Counted from the stretch's first letter, positions 1-7,724 are shown. The stretch is 51,188 nucleotides of DNA from an uncultured Clostridia bacterium (GCA_947626605.1 CANQSV010000008.1:1-51188); one strand, 5' to 3'. Translations and numbers: made by a program. Notes: a model not told the origin generated them from the sequence alone.

Positions 1-139
1 TTTTTATAGTAATACTATCTGGTGCCTCTTTATCTATATATGATAACTTTAAATATTCAACAAAATTAATAACTTGATTTGTAAGTTCTTCTGGTAGTGT
101 TTCAATTTCATTATATAATTTTTGCTTTTCTATAGACAT
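1..139 (-). CDS. DUF2281-like small protein, N-terminal part (cut by window edge)
   Basis: The first 46 codons are visible and begin MSIEKQKLYNEIETLPEELT. A GGAGG site lies nine bases before the ATG at 139. The helical start with 'LPEEL..QVINFVEYLK' resembles DUF2281/VapB-like antitoxin proteins, which usually sit beside a PIN or other toxin gene; the partner would lie beyond the edge. A promoter carried by a dispersed repeat (-10 at 173-178) reads into it. The family assignment is from pattern memory and the C-terminus is not seen. Confidence 0.55.
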   Translation of the reverse strand, partial: MSIEKQKLYNEIETLPEELTNQVINFVEYLKLSYIDKEAPDSITIK

Positions 140-172
140 GTTAAAATACCTCCAAAACTAATTTATAGTATT

Positions 173-201
173 ATTATAACATTTTTAATTTTAAAAATCC
201 A
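173..201 (-). promoter_or_regulatory. Promoter inside repeat family A, copy 1
   Basis: On the minus strand there is a TGTTATAAT extended -10 (TATAAT at 178-173) with a weak TGGATT -35 17 bp upstream (201-196). The same arrangement, with the same spacing, lies before the DUF3990 gene at 4424-4452, so the dispersed repeat brings a promoter with it. It should drive the DUF2281-like gene. Confidence 0.6.
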
Positions 202-300
202 TATTTTTTTATCTTTTTCAAAAACTTGAATGTCCCGATACTTTGATTTTGTGCAATGTTATGTATTTCTTTTTTATACACATTTTACCTATATTTCTCT
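181..300 (-). repeat. Dispersed repeat family A, copy 1 (rest of 140-692 has no gene)
   Basis: The plus-strand core CTTTGATTTTGTGCAATGTT, followed by ATGTAT and a T-rich stretch, begins near 239. It recurs near 3081, 4491 and 9164. Copies 1 and 3 also share the promoter-bearing flank. The rest of the 140-692 gap is AT-rich. It holds a 'cccctacttctYaaattYg' patch near 532, also found near 8341, and the inverted repeat at 632-676. I see no reading frame worth calling. Confidence 0.6.
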
Positions 301-631
301 TTAAAGCTCTACCTATCTTCTGCTTTTATTAGGTCTTAATGTGTACTTAATAATAATTATTTTTTTATCTAATTTTATATTTATTATTTAATTTTTTCTA
401 ATTATATTTTTCTATATTAGATTTCCTTTTCAAAACTTATTTTTACGTTTTAAAAAATTATTTTATAAATTTTATTTTTAATTTTAAAATTTATAAAAAT
501 TTAATCAATATACTAAAAATTACTATTTTACTCCCCTACTTCTCAAATTCGTTAAAATTTAAGAATTTATAAAACAACAAGTTATATGTCTTTTTTATAA
601 AAATGTCTTGAAATCGATTCTCATTAACTAT

Positions 632-676
632 CAACTGTCACGCAGACAGCATACCAAAACTTCCGTGTGACAGTTG
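632..676. terminator. 12-bp inverted repeat after the AlbA_2 gene
   Basis: CAACTGTCACGC (632-643) and GTGTGACAGTTG (665-676) pair at 11 of 12 positions around a 21-base loop. It lies just downstream of the AlbA_2 gene but has no clear U-tract on the minus strand. It could be a weak terminator, a protein-binding site or the relic of a mobile element end. Confidence 0.4.
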
Positions 677-692
677 AATAATTTGATTTTTT

Positions 693-1970
693 CTAATATT
701 TTTCATATCTCGTACTTGGGCCATTTCCAACCTTAACTAAAACTCTATTTTCTACTAACTTATTTAATATCGTCGCAGTAGTAGTTTTTTCTTTCTGAAT
801 TAGATTTTCTGCATCTTTCCTTGTTATTGAACCATTTTTGTCTATGAAGCTAATAATTAAATTTATATCCTCATCTGGTGATTTAACCGTATTCAAAGTA
901 ATTCTTGGCAATTCGACTACAAATGTAGCAGGAAGTGCTTTTATTTCAAAATTTAATCCGATTCTTTCATAGTATGAGTTAACTCTTCTTAATCCACTTC
1001 CTAATGCTTCCACTCTTTTTAATCTCATTAGAATTGATTGTAGATAAGGGTTTCTTGTTGTAGATAATCCTGCTAATATATCATCTACTGTAATATTTCC
1101 ATATAGAGAGCCATAACTAATTAATTCTATGCCTTCATTCTTATATAGATTTATTATGTTTGATGTTAGTGTTGAATAATCTCTATGGATTATAGAGTTC
1201 AGAACAATCTCTCTTAATATAAATTCTGGATATTCTTCAATATCTTCTCTAATACTGGTATTTATTAAGCCATAAGTTGCCGTATTTAACTTTAAGTAAT
1301 CAATTAGATTATCATATATTTCTAAAATAGACCCTGAAAATTCCTTTCTATCTAAGAAGTTATCTTTTTCTTTAGATTGGTATACAGCTAATTTAAATGT
1401 AAATGGATTTTGATCTGAAAGTAATAAACCAAGATTAGTATATTTTTTATCACTTGTAATGTGTAGATTTTCTTTTATATTTTCTGATTCAATATTTATA
1501 TTATTTTCATCAAATATCTTTTTTGTATAATTAAAAGTCAAATCTTGATTATAAGAAATTGAAGTTTCAAATGATAAGCTACTGTTTTTAATAATCATTT
1601 GTTTAATTGTTTCTTCAGTAGCAGGGATTGAACATGAACCTGTTCTTAAATATGTTCCTTTTAATATACCTTTTTCTTTTAAATAGTATATATCTACTCC
1701 TTTTGAAATCTTTATTGTAATATAAGATTTATCTTCTAATTTTTCCACGTTTACAGATATAAATATTCTTGCATCTGGATTGATATTAGTTTTTATTCCA
1801 TTTGATATTTTCTCTTCGATTTCTTTATAATTATCTAATCCTATTAAATTTCCTTCGTCATCATATCCAATATATATTGTTCCGGATTTTGTATTTAAAA
1901 ATGATATAATTTCTTTATATATATTTTCTGTATATTTTTCCTTAAATTCTATACTTTCATTTTCATTCAT
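693..1970 (-). CDS. AlbA_2 (Schlafen-type) domain, RecG-like putative regulator
   Basis: This 425-residue protein has an N-terminal AlbA_2 domain (about residues 5-120; 'SIEFKEKYTENIYKEIISFLN', 'GTIYIGYDDEGNLIGL'). A GHKL-type ATP-binding region follows near 250-350 ('LREIVLNSIIHRDYS'). A C-terminal winged helix holds 'GSITRKDAENLIQKEKTTTATIL'. This order matches COG2865 proteins, annotated as ATP-binding or transcriptional regulators; their molecular role is poorly known. A GGGAG site precedes the ATG. The upstream region has a good promoter whose start region is filled by four ATCGTTCA-like repeats, suggesting autoregulation through the winged helix; that is inference. Confidence 0.8.
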   Translation of the reverse strand: MNENESIEFKEKYTENIYKEIISFLNTKSGTIYIGYDDEGNLIGLDNYKEIEEKISNGIKTNINPDARIFISVNVEKLEDKSYITIKISKGVDIYYLKEKGILKGTYLRTGSCSIPATEETIKQMIIKNSSLSFETSISYNQDLTFNYTKKIFDENNINIESENIKENLHITSDKKYTNLGLLLSDQNPFTFKLAVYQSKEKDNFLDRKEFSGSILEIYDNLIDYLKLNTATYGLINTSIREDIEEYPEFILREIVLNSIIHRDYSTLTSNIINLYKNEGIELISYGSLYGNITVDDILAGLSTTRNPYLQSILMRLKRVEALGSGLRRVNSYYERIGLNFEIKALPATFVVELPRITLNTVKSPDEDINLIISFIDKNGSITRKDAENLIQKEKTTTATILNKLVENRVLVKVGNGPSTRYEKY

Positions 1971-1993
1971 ATATATCTCTCCCGTATTTTTTT

Positions 1994-2029
1994 ATCGTTC
2001 AATCGTTCAAAGAATCGTTCAATCGTTCG
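1994..2029. promoter_or_regulatory. Four-copy ATCGTTCA operator array
   Basis: ATCGTTCA occurs at 1994-2001, 2002-2009 and 2014-2021, with ATCGTTCG at 2022-2029. They form two adjacent pairs with identical spacing, directly downstream of the -10 element of the AlbA_2 promoter. One related site, CAATCGTTCG, lies in the matching place before the membrane protein gene at 7636. A repressor binding here would block initiation. Confidence 0.6.
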
Positions 2030-2038
2030 ATTAAAGAT

Positions 2039-2068
2039 AGTATATCATTTATATCTTTATTTATACAA
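2039..2068 (-). promoter_or_regulatory. AlbA_2 gene promoter
   Basis: On the minus strand a TGATATACT extended -10 (TATACT at 2044-2039) has a TTGTAT -35 at 2068-2063, spacer 18. It is nearly identical to the promoter at 7680-7709; the two belong to one duplicated block of about 210 bp. Confidence 0.65.
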
Positions 2069-2079
2069 TAGTTTTTATT

Positions 2080-2240
2080 ATTTTTTTATTTCAAAATTTT
2101 AGAGATGTGGGATTATAAATAGGCAATCCTCCTTGCACTGAAAAAGAAATACTTGTTTTTTGTACAAATACTTATTATAATTTATATTTAACTATTTTTT
2201 TAGAAACTTTTGTTCTTTAACAATATTGACTATCTAATTT
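2080..2240 (-). repeat. Dispersed repeat family B, copy 1
   Basis: This block is similar to 4650-4800 and 7725-7866, and in part to 10005-10115. Shared landmarks are TTTAGAGATGYRGGATTATAAATAGG, an inverted pair around TACTTGTTT/ACAAATACTT, and TTAGAAACTTTTGTT. In minus orientation the unit contains an intrinsic-terminator-like hairpin. The 1971-2425 gap contains this repeat, the promoter and operator above, and the MazG-like gene's terminator. Confidence 0.65.
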
Positions 2241-2362
2241 TTGTCAAGTCTTTTTTTACAAAATTATTATATTATTTTTTTGCACAACAAACAAGCGAAA
2301 ACGATATATTTAAAAGAGATTTGATGTTCTAACTTAAATTCTTCGTAAATAATTTTACAACC

Positions 2363-2396
2363 AAAAAATTAGATGTAAATTCATTTATTTACACCT
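2363..2396 (-). terminator. Terminator of the MazG-like gene
   Basis: A hairpin (AGGTGTAAAT/ATTTACATCT, one G-U pair, 6-base loop, 2371-2396) is followed on the minus strand by a run of T ending at 2363. Confidence 0.7.
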
Positions 2397-2425
2397 AAAA
2401 GTATACATGTAATTTTTCGCTGAGC

Positions 2426-2749
2426 TTACCTTTCAGATTCTTCATCAAATTCTCTAACTCTTGTATTTACACCATCTATTATTTTATATTCTCTTTTAGA
2501 ATTTTTATAAACTTTTTTCTGTATTTCATCTCCTAAATCTATTCCTAATATTTCTGATAATCCTAATAAATATATGGCAACATCTGCTAATTCTTCTCCT
2601 AAATCTTCTTTCTTTTTTCTCCATGCTTCATATGCTTCAGCAACCTCTCCATATGTTAAGCAAAACTCTTTATTAACATCTGTCACATTAAATCCTTTAT
2701 CTACTTTGTTTTGATATATTTCTTTTTGTAACTTTTTTAAATCTACCAT
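2426..2749 (-). CDS. MazG-like nucleotide pyrophosphohydrolase
   Basis: This 107-residue protein of the all-alpha NTP pyrophosphohydrolase superfamily hydrolyses nucleoside triphosphates to monophosphates in its better-known relatives. The acidic metal-binding pattern is visible: 'EVAEAYEAW' then 'EELADVAIYLLGLSEILGIDL', the ExxE...ExxD signature. The start is the ATG at 2749 (MVDLKKLQKE), placed eight bases after GGAGG; an ATG five codons upstream overlaps that site. It is a single gene with its own terminator. The substrate is unknown. Confidence 0.75.
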   Translation of the reverse strand: MVDLKKLQKEIYQNKVDKGFNVTDVNKEFCLTYGEVAEAYEAWRKKKEDLGEELADVAIYLLGLSEILGIDLGDEIQKKVYKNSKREYKIIDGVNTRVREFDEESER

Positions 2750-2939
2750 TTCAATTACCTCCATATATTTTTAATCTAAACGATAAATTACTATATTCTT
2801 TAATAATCATAATAAAAGAACAAAGGGATTTCAATACTTATTTGTTCTTTTTCTTAGTTACTATAAATCTTTAAAATTTTTTATCATAAAAATAGTATCG
2901 CTAAATCATTGTCCCAGCAATATATTTATAAACATAATT

Positions 2940-3075
2940 TTAATTATATTTTTCTCCCACAACAACCATTCTTCCATTTTTCTGCGAATACTCGCAAGTT
3001 GACATTGTAATAAACTTATTGCCATATTTGGCTCTTATTAAAAATTTATATAATTTTAGGTTGATTTTGGGCAAC
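2940..3075 (-). pseudogene. C-terminal remnant of a class B-type sortase
   Basis: The minus strand reads '...NKFITMSTCEYSQKNGRMVV' and ends 'VGEKYN' at a stop at 2942-2940. 'TMSTC..........R.VV' is the catalytic Cys-Arg end of class B sortases. Nothing resembling the rest of the enzyme (catalytic His, N-terminal anchor) lies upstream, where the sequence runs into repeat family A, copy 2. It is a truncated relic. An LPXTG protein is encoded at 24-26 kb, so a housekeeping sortase should exist elsewhere. Confidence 0.6.
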
Positions 3076-3130
3076 AATACTTTGATTTTGTGCAATGTTG
3101 TGTATTCCTTTTTATACTACTTTTGTTCTA
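3076..3130 (-). repeat. Dispersed repeat family A, copy 2
   Basis: This is the short version of family A: CTTTGATTTTGTGCAATGTT followed by GTGTATTCCTTTTTATAC. It abuts the broken end of the sortase remnant, so the repeat may mark the breakpoint. The remaining gap up to 3481 is AT-rich, with no supported gene. Confidence 0.5.
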
Positions 3131-3481
3131 TCTTCCTATGCTCTCTCCTGTTGCTTTTGATAGATTTAAAGTAGTTTCCAATTAAATATATTTTGTTATT
3201 AAATTAGATTTTTAATCTCGTTAATTATTTATATTCTCATTTTATATTAAATCTTAATTTTTATTTTATAATTTTTTTGTATGAAATGATTTTAAATTTT
3301 AATTTTTTCAAAAATTCATTTTTCTTGTACATGCCTTTATACCCTATTGGGTTTTGTTTTGCTTGAATTCTTTTAATTTATCATATAAAATCTTTATATT
3401 TTTCATTTCTAATGTATTTTTACTATAATTTTCTTCTTCTCTTCTTTTGCAAAAGCCTTCAAATTATTTTTAAACTCCTAT

Positions 3482-3925
3482 TTATAAAATTTTATTATTT
3501 TTATAACATGCATAAATATATTCTGGTGTTTCATAATACATACTGCTTTCGTAATTATCAATTTTTTCTATTATCCAAGAAGTTAAAACTTCATATAGAG
3601 TATCTATGAAGTTATTTTTATTATAATCACACAACATCAAAATAAGTCTTTGATATACTTTTCCTATTTCCCAAAATGTAGGTTTATCATTATGAATTTT
3701 TAAGTAATAATTGCCATTTTGTATATTTGATTCTGCTATTATTTCATCAGTAATTTTATCTATATTTTCGCAATGATAAACTTCTGCTAAATTATATATT
3801 TTATTGATTTTTTCTTTTCCAATTTTATTTACAATATATTCTTTTGTATTATGTGTTGTTCTAGCAATATATTCTATAAAACTACAAACAAAAAATAAAT
3901 CATTTTCTTCTTGAGGTTCTCCCAT
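3482..3925 (-). CDS. Partner protein of the DUF3990 putative toxin
   Basis: This 147-residue soluble protein has an N-terminal helical region ('FVCSFIEYIARTTHN...LAEVYHCENIDKITDEII') of a kind I associate with genes next to DUF3990; the C-terminal half ('FWEIGKVYQRLIL') is less familiar. Its ATG lies two bases after the stop of the DUF3990 gene and its SD (GAGGAG) lies inside that gene's end, so the two are translationally coupled. The natural inference is an antitoxin or immunity protein; nothing in the sequence proves it. Confidence 0.6.
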   Translation of the reverse strand: MGEPQEENDLFFVCSFIEYIARTTHNTKEYIVNKIGKEKINKIYNLAEVYHCENIDKITDEIIAESNIQNGNYYLKIHNDKPTFWEIGKVYQRLILMLCDYNKNNFIDTLYEVLTSWIIEKIDNYESSMYYETPEYIYACYKNNKIL

Positions 3926-3927
3926 AA

Positions 3928-4380
3928 CTATATCTCCTCTATTCCAATGAATTTCAATGTTTTTAAAGCTTCATCTGTGCAGAATGCTATTTGATGTGTT
4001 GGATGTCTGAACTTGGCTAATTCCCAAAAAGCTTCTCTAGTAATTTCTCCTTTTAATAAATCGGTTATATAGTTGTAAATTTGGTCATCTGCCATAGCTC
4101 CGATTACAATATCATAATTGTGTTCTTCTCCGTTACGAGATGAAATAATAAAATCAAGCCATTCTTCTGTCATAATTGTAAATTCTTTTATTTTTAAATT
4201 ATTATTTTCGTGATATTCATATAAATTAATGATTTTTGTATCATATTTATTAGCCCACTTAATTGCTTGTTCTTTTAAAATTGTACAATAAAAACCTTTT
4301 CCAAAATCTTTTGTATATTTATTATCTAGTAATTTAGGTTCTTCAACTTTACAATAACTTCCGTGATATACAATTTGCAT
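3928..4380 (-). CDS. DUF3990 protein, putative ADP-ribosyltransferase-like toxin
   Basis: The 150-residue product begins MQIVYHGSYCKVEEPKLL and contains 'YTKDFGKGFYCTILKEQAIKWANK', the DUF3990 signature (H-G-S, then DFGKGFY). The family is thought to share the ADP-ribosyltransferase fold and is often found in two-gene toxin-antitoxin-like units. The start is the ATG at 4380, nine bases after AAGGAG; an in-frame upstream ATG has no site. It is driven by the repeat-borne promoter at 4424-4452 and followed two bases later by the partner gene. Confidence 0.7.
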   Translation of the reverse strand: MQIVYHGSYCKVEEPKLLDNKYTKDFGKGFYCTILKEQAIKWANKYDTKIINLYEYHENNNLKIKEFTIMTEEWLDFIISSRNGEEHNYDIVIGAMADDQIYNYITDLLKGEITREAFWELAKFRHPTHQIAFCTDEALKTLKFIGIEEI

Positions 4381-4423
4381 ACTAATATTCTCCTTCAAAT
4401 AATCAATGTTATTATACATTACA

Positions 4424-4452
4424 ATTATAGCATTTTTTATTTTAAAAATCCA
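4424..4452 (-). promoter_or_regulatory. DUF3990 operon promoter, carried by repeat family A copy 3
   Basis: TGCTATAAT extended -10 (TATAAT at 4429-4424) and TGGATT -35 (4452-4447) with a 17-bp spacer. The spacer sequence is almost the same as in the promoter at 173-201. Confidence 0.6.
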
Positions 4453-4575
4453 TAGTTTTATATCTTTTCAAAAATTTGAATGTGCGGACACTTTGATTTT
4501 GTGCAATGTTATGTATCCCTTTTTTTATCACTTTCAACCTATGTAGCCCTCTACTCTTCTACCTTTTAGGTTAAT
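4431..4575 (-). repeat. Dispersed repeat family A, copy 3
   Basis: A long copy. It includes the promoter flank shared with copy 1, the CTTTGATTTTGTGCAATGTT core, and the tail TATCACTTTCAACCTATGTA followed by GCCCTCTACTCTT, shared with copy 4. A further patch at about 4606-4652 (AAATTTTGTAAATTTTTATC...CATATTAAACT.CGACAT) recurs at 8186-8236 (repeat family C). Confidence 0.65.
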
Positions 4576-4649
4576 TGTGATACTTATTTTTTATTTTAAA
4601 TTTTGTAAATTTTTATCATTTTTTTTGCCTCATATTAAACTTCGACATT

Positions 4650-4800
4650 TTTTTTATTTTAAAACTTTAGAGATGCAGGATTATAAATAGGTAATCACCT
4701 TTCTTTGCATTGAAAAAGAAGTAATTGTTTTTGTACAAATACTTCTTATAATTTACATTCAATTAACTTTTTAGAAACTTTTGTTATTTTGCATTATTGT
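4650..4800 (-). repeat. Dispersed repeat family B, copy 2, with terminator hairpin
   Basis: It directly follows the VanZ relic on the minus strand. It contains the hairpin AAGAAGTA...TACTTCTT followed by TTTTC. Near-identical to 7725-7866. It probably ends transcripts of the sigma/anti-sigma operon upstream. Confidence 0.65.
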
Positions 4801-4803
4801 AAT

Positions 4804-5020
4804 TTATTGTTCTGGTATATTATTTTTTAATAATTTCTTCACTAACTTTGTTTTCATTATCATATATACTATAATTGCCCCTATTGTATTTAAAATAATA
4901 TCATCAATATCTGAAGAACCCATAAATGTTATAATATGAACTCTGAAAAAATAATAAATATATTAATACTATTAAATATATGATAAATAAATTTCTAATC
5001 ACAACTTTATTTATTTTCAT
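4804..5020 (-). pseudogene. VanZ-family membrane protein relic
   Basis: The N-terminal membrane segment (MKINKVVIRNLFIIYLIVLI) begins at an ATG at 5020 behind GGTGG. About 37 codons later the frame stops, and another frame supplies the typical VanZ C-terminus 'GSSDIDDIILNTIGAIIVY'. The region codes for about 70 residues, far fewer than the usual ~150, so the middle has been deleted. No CGG codon is involved, unlike the other broken frames in this window. It is the third gene of the sigma/anti-sigma operon, 17 bases after the anti-sigma stop. Confidence 0.7.
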
Positions 5021-5037
5021 TATTATTTCCACCTGCC

Positions 5038-5805
5038 TTAATCCATAGAATTTACTATATCTATCATTTCATCAATTTCTACATGTCCAGATAGAGTATA
5101 TCTTATTCCATCTGCTACAAATATAGCACATATTTCATTTTTACCTAAAGCTTTACTTTCTAATAAATTTACTTTATAGCCATCTTTTTGTGTAATTGTT
5201 TCCAAATATTCATATACTCCTAAATATTCTGTATCAAATGGTTGTTGGCTTTCATCAGAGATAATTTCTATTTTTAAATCAACAGGAGTTTGATAATTCT
5301 CTCCAGCTATAAAAGAATAATAGTCATATTCCTCCTGATATTCAATATTAGTTAAATCTCCAACAATATATGCTCCTATTTCAATAAGGTTATATCCTTT
5401 TCCTATCTTTTTATATTTAATTAATTTGTAAGGATTATTTTCAGAATATATACTTGATAGAAATCGTACTCCAAGCTCGCTTTCTAATTGTCCTATATTA
5501 TCATATTTTTTTCTTATTACTCCATAATCATCTTTATCATAATTTTCTACATCTTTTACTTTTATAATACTCATATTATCTAAATCTGGCATTTCTTCAC
5601 CATTTACACTTGTTGAAAATATCTTATTTACTGCATATACTGCTGAAAATGAAACTATACATGTCAATAAAATTAGTGTAGTAATTTTAGAAATGCTAAT
5701 TTTCTCATTTTCTTTCCAATTTTTTATATTATTAATTGTATTTTCAGATAAGCTGACTTTGGATAATTCATTATTTATCTGTTTTTTTATTTTGTTCATT
5801 GTCAT
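5038..5805 (-). CDS. Putative anti-sigma factor, single-pass membrane protein
   Basis: This 255-residue protein has a basic cytoplasmic N-terminus (residues 1-40), one membrane segment (about 41-59, 'ITTLILLTCIVSFSAVYAV') and an extracytoplasmic domain of about 195 residues with no motif I recognise. Its start overlaps the 3' end of the ECF sigma gene by 35 bases, so translation is coupled. That layout is the main reason to call it an anti-sigma factor holding the sigma factor at the membrane until a signal arrives. Confidence 0.65.
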   Translation of the reverse strand: MTMNKIKKQINNELSKVSLSENTINNIKNWKENEKISISKITTLILLTCIVSFSAVYAVNKIFSTSVNGEEMPDLDNMSIIKVKDVENYDKDDYGVIRKKYDNIGQLESELGVRFLSSIYSENNPYKLIKYKKIGKGYNLIEIGAYIVGDLTNIEYQEEYDYYSFIAGENYQTPVDLKIEIISDESQQPFDTEYLGVYEYLETITQKDGYKVNLLESKALGKNEICAIFVADGIRYTLSGHVEIDEMIDIVNSMD

Positions 5806-6280
5806 TTTCCATCCTTTCTTTTAATTGTTCTCTTGCCCTTTTTAATAATTGTTGAATGTTTGATTCTTTTTTCCCTAATGTTGATGCTATTTCTTTTATA
5901 CTTAATTCTTGATAATAATATAATAATATCACTTCTTTATATTTTTCTTTTAAATTGAATATGTGTGTTATAGTATTATCTTCTTTAAAATCCATTTCTA
6001 CTGTTTTATTTTTCAATTCTTTATCATCTTCATAATACACAATCTTTTTAAACCATTGACTTCTTAATTGATTTCTACATTGATTTATTGCTATTTTCAT
6101 AATCCATGCTTTTTCAGATTTTTTATTTTTTAATGTATTATATTTTTTTATTACCTGTATAAAAGTATCTTGTGCAACATCTTGTGCCAAATCATAATCC
6201 TTTAATATTATATAACTCATACGGAGTACACTATTTCCATATAAAGCTATTAGTCTGTTAATATTTTCATCGGTCAACAT
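5771..6280 (-). CDS. ECF-type RNA polymerase sigma factor (first pair)
   Basis: This 169-residue sigma-70 family protein has region 2 around 'YDLAQDVAQDTFIQVIKKY' (near residues 28-46) and region 4 around 'YYQELSIKEIASTLGKKESN' with its helix-turn-helix (near 125-145). The start is the ATG at 6280 (MLTDENINRLIALYGN) behind AAGGTG; longer in-frame extensions lack a site. Upstream on the minus strand, TGTCATTTTT and TGTCTTATA about 17 bases apart may be an autoregulated ECF promoter; this is a guess. The second pair at 10.2-11.5 kb has the same architecture. Confidence 0.85.
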   Translation of the reverse strand: MLTDENINRLIALYGNSVLRMSYIILKDYDLAQDVAQDTFIQVIKKYNTLKNKKSEKAWIMKIAINQCRNQLRSQWFKKIVYYEDDKELKNKTVEMDFKEDNTITHIFNLKEKYKEVILLYYYQELSIKEIASTLGKKESNIQQLLKRAREQLKERMENDNEQNKKTDK

Positions 6281-6339
6281 TAGTTTTTTCACCTTCTCAC
6301 TTATAAGACACAACACTCTTATGAAAAATGACATTTTTA

Positions 6340-6382
6340 TAAAAAAATAAGCAAAATTTTTTTATAAAATATTTTGCTTATT
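6340..6382 (-). terminator. Strong terminator upstream of the ECF sigma gene
   Basis: A 12-bp perfect stem, AATAAGCAAAAT (6346-6357) and ATTTTGCTTATT (6371-6382), is followed on the minus strand by seven T. No gene lies between it and the terminator at 6611-6636, so the DNA between the two may encode a minus-strand RNA or be a relic. Confidence 0.75.
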
Positions 6383-6488
6383 ATATAACTCTACAAATTA
6401 CTTACATAAATTGTAATTTATTTCCATATATTTCTATCCTTTCTCTGCAACCAAAAAGTAAAAATCAACATAGTTTAAAACACTGCTC

Positions 6489-6603
6489 CAATTGTTAGCT
6501 AGGTACAACTTACTACTTACTGCTTTACAACAATACATCATACTTCATACAACTAACTTCTTTACTGCTTACTACAATACTTCAGTAGCTAACAACACAA
6601 TTG
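6489..6603. repeat. Imperfect TAC/TGC/TTC-rich repeat tract flanked by inverted repeats
   Basis: CAATTGTTAGCTA (6489-6501) and TAGCTAACAACACAATTG (6586-6603) bracket about 85 bases in which short motifs (ACTTACT, ACTGCTT, TACAA, CATAC) recur irregularly. The composition is unlike the poly-A/T surroundings. It sits between two minus-strand terminators. It does not form a reading frame and I do not recognise it. Together with the terminators it accounts for the 6281-6673 gap. Confidence 0.5.
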
Positions 6604-6610
6604 TGATAAC

Positions 6611-6636
6611 AAAAAAGTACTAGATATCTAGTACTT
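6611..6636 (-). terminator. Terminator of the DUF6572 gene
   Basis: AGTACTAGATATCTAGTACT is a perfect 20-bp palindrome (22 bp with its flanking bases), followed on the minus strand by TTTTTT. Confidence 0.7.
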
Positions 6637-6673
6637 AATTAGCATAATATTATATATTACTTTTATTTATTAA

Positions 6674-7006
6674 TTACTCAGATTTTAAAGGTCTATATAT
6701 CCATTCAAAAGTATATCCACTATCAACTACAATAGATTTAATCTTATCTAAATAGTACAATGCCTCTTGAACTGGTTCATGACAAAAAATAACTTTTATA
6801 TTTGGAGTTTTACCTTTTCCGCCAAACTCTTCATATATTTGTCCAGATTCAATAAATTCTAAATAATCATTTATTTTATCCTGTAGTACTTCAAGATGAG
6901 CTTTTATTTCGTCAGACTTCCAAGGAATATGATCACTAATGCATATAGTTACCTTATCATCGTCTTCATGCCCAAAATCTATTACTTTTCTATCTATTAC
7001 AGACAT
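6674..7006 (-). CDS. DUF6572 domain protein
   Basis: This 110-residue acidic soluble protein begins MSVIDRKVIDFGHEDDDKVT. It contains 'ISDHIPWKSDEIKAHLEVLQ' and 'YLEFIESGQIYEEFGGK', the pattern of DUF6572 proteins. These are often found as small accessory genes near polymorphic toxin or immunity loci. The function is unknown. AGGAGG lies seven bases before the ATG. Confidence 0.7.
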   Translation of the reverse strand: MSVIDRKVIDFGHEDDDKVTICISDHIPWKSDEIKAHLEVLQDKINDYLEFIESGQIYEEFGGKGKTPNIKVIFCHEPVQEALYYLDKIKSIVVDSGYTFEWIYRPLKSE

Positions 7007-7141
7007 ATTTGTTCCTCCTAAACTTCACCAATAAAACTACTTATTAAAGCAATATGTTCTCTTAATTCTCTTTTTAGTGGAATGCTTGATGACAAAGCAG
7101 AAGACGATAATCAAAAAAAATAAATAATATAAGATTATTAT

Positions 7142-7636
7142 CTATTTATCATCAACATATTGGTATTTACTTGTTGAATAAATTCTTGTTGAAAAAAGTT
7201 CTCCTGTTAGATATTTTTTTCCAAATTTGTCTTTTGTAATTACAACATATACAGATTCCCCCTCAGAACAATCATAATATGTGTTGTTATCAACATGAAT
7301 TACTCCATTATTGGTTAAATAAACATAATAACCTGATCCGCTAGTATGTTTTTTTCTTACTATAGTATCGGTTACAACCTCAAAACAATTATTTTTTATT
7401 GAATATTGTATTGAACTATATTGTGGATAAGATTTAATTACTGGAATACCAATAAAAAATGCAAATATAAATAGCATTAGTATTATTTTTTTCACTTTTC
7501 CAGACTTTTTTAATTTGAAAAAAGATACAGTTACCAAGAGTAGTATTAATAATCCCAAAAATATAAGTTCTAACTTCATAAATGAAGATTTTTCATTTAA
7601 ACCTTGAATTATCATTTTATTTGTTAATTGTGTCAT
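7142..7636 (-). CDS. Small two-pass membrane protein, unknown
   Basis: The 164-residue product starts at the ATG at 7636 (MTQLTNKMII) behind AGGAG; a TTG nine codons upstream is less likely. Two membrane helices lie near residues 19-41 and 50-66, followed by a polar extracytoplasmic domain ('YYVYLTNNGVIHVDNNTYYD') that I do not recognise. It is transcribed from a promoter and operator copied from the AlbA_2 gene's upstream region, so both may answer to the same regulator. Confidence 0.6.
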   Translation of the reverse strand: MTQLTNKMIIQGLNEKSSFMKLELIFLGLLILLLVTVSFFKLKKSGKVKKIILMLFIFAFFIGIPVIKSYPQYSSIQYSIKNNCFEVVTDTIVRKKHTSGSGYYVYLTNNGVIHVDNNTYYDCSEGESVYVVITKDKFGKKYLTGELFSTRIYSTSKYQYVDDK

Positions 7637-7659
7637 TTTTATTCTCCTATTAACATTAT

Positions 7660-7709
7660 TCAATCGTTCGACTAAAGATAGTATATCATTTATATTTTTA
7701 TTTATAAAA
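7660..7709 (-). promoter_or_regulatory. Promoter with ATCGTTCG operator, paralogous to 1994-2068
   Basis: TGATATACT extended -10 (TATACT at 7685-7680) with TTTTAT at 7709-7704, spacer 18. CAATCGTTCG lies at the start region (7661-7670). Only one copy of the 8-bp motif remains here, against four before the AlbA_2 gene. Confidence 0.6.
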
Positions 7710-7724
7710 TAGTTTTTATTATTT

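Noticed and set aside
7018-7113. 31-residue minus-strand frame ending REHIALISSFIGEV
   Set aside because: It has no start codon or SD and no recognisable family; possibly the tail of a lost gene but not supportable.
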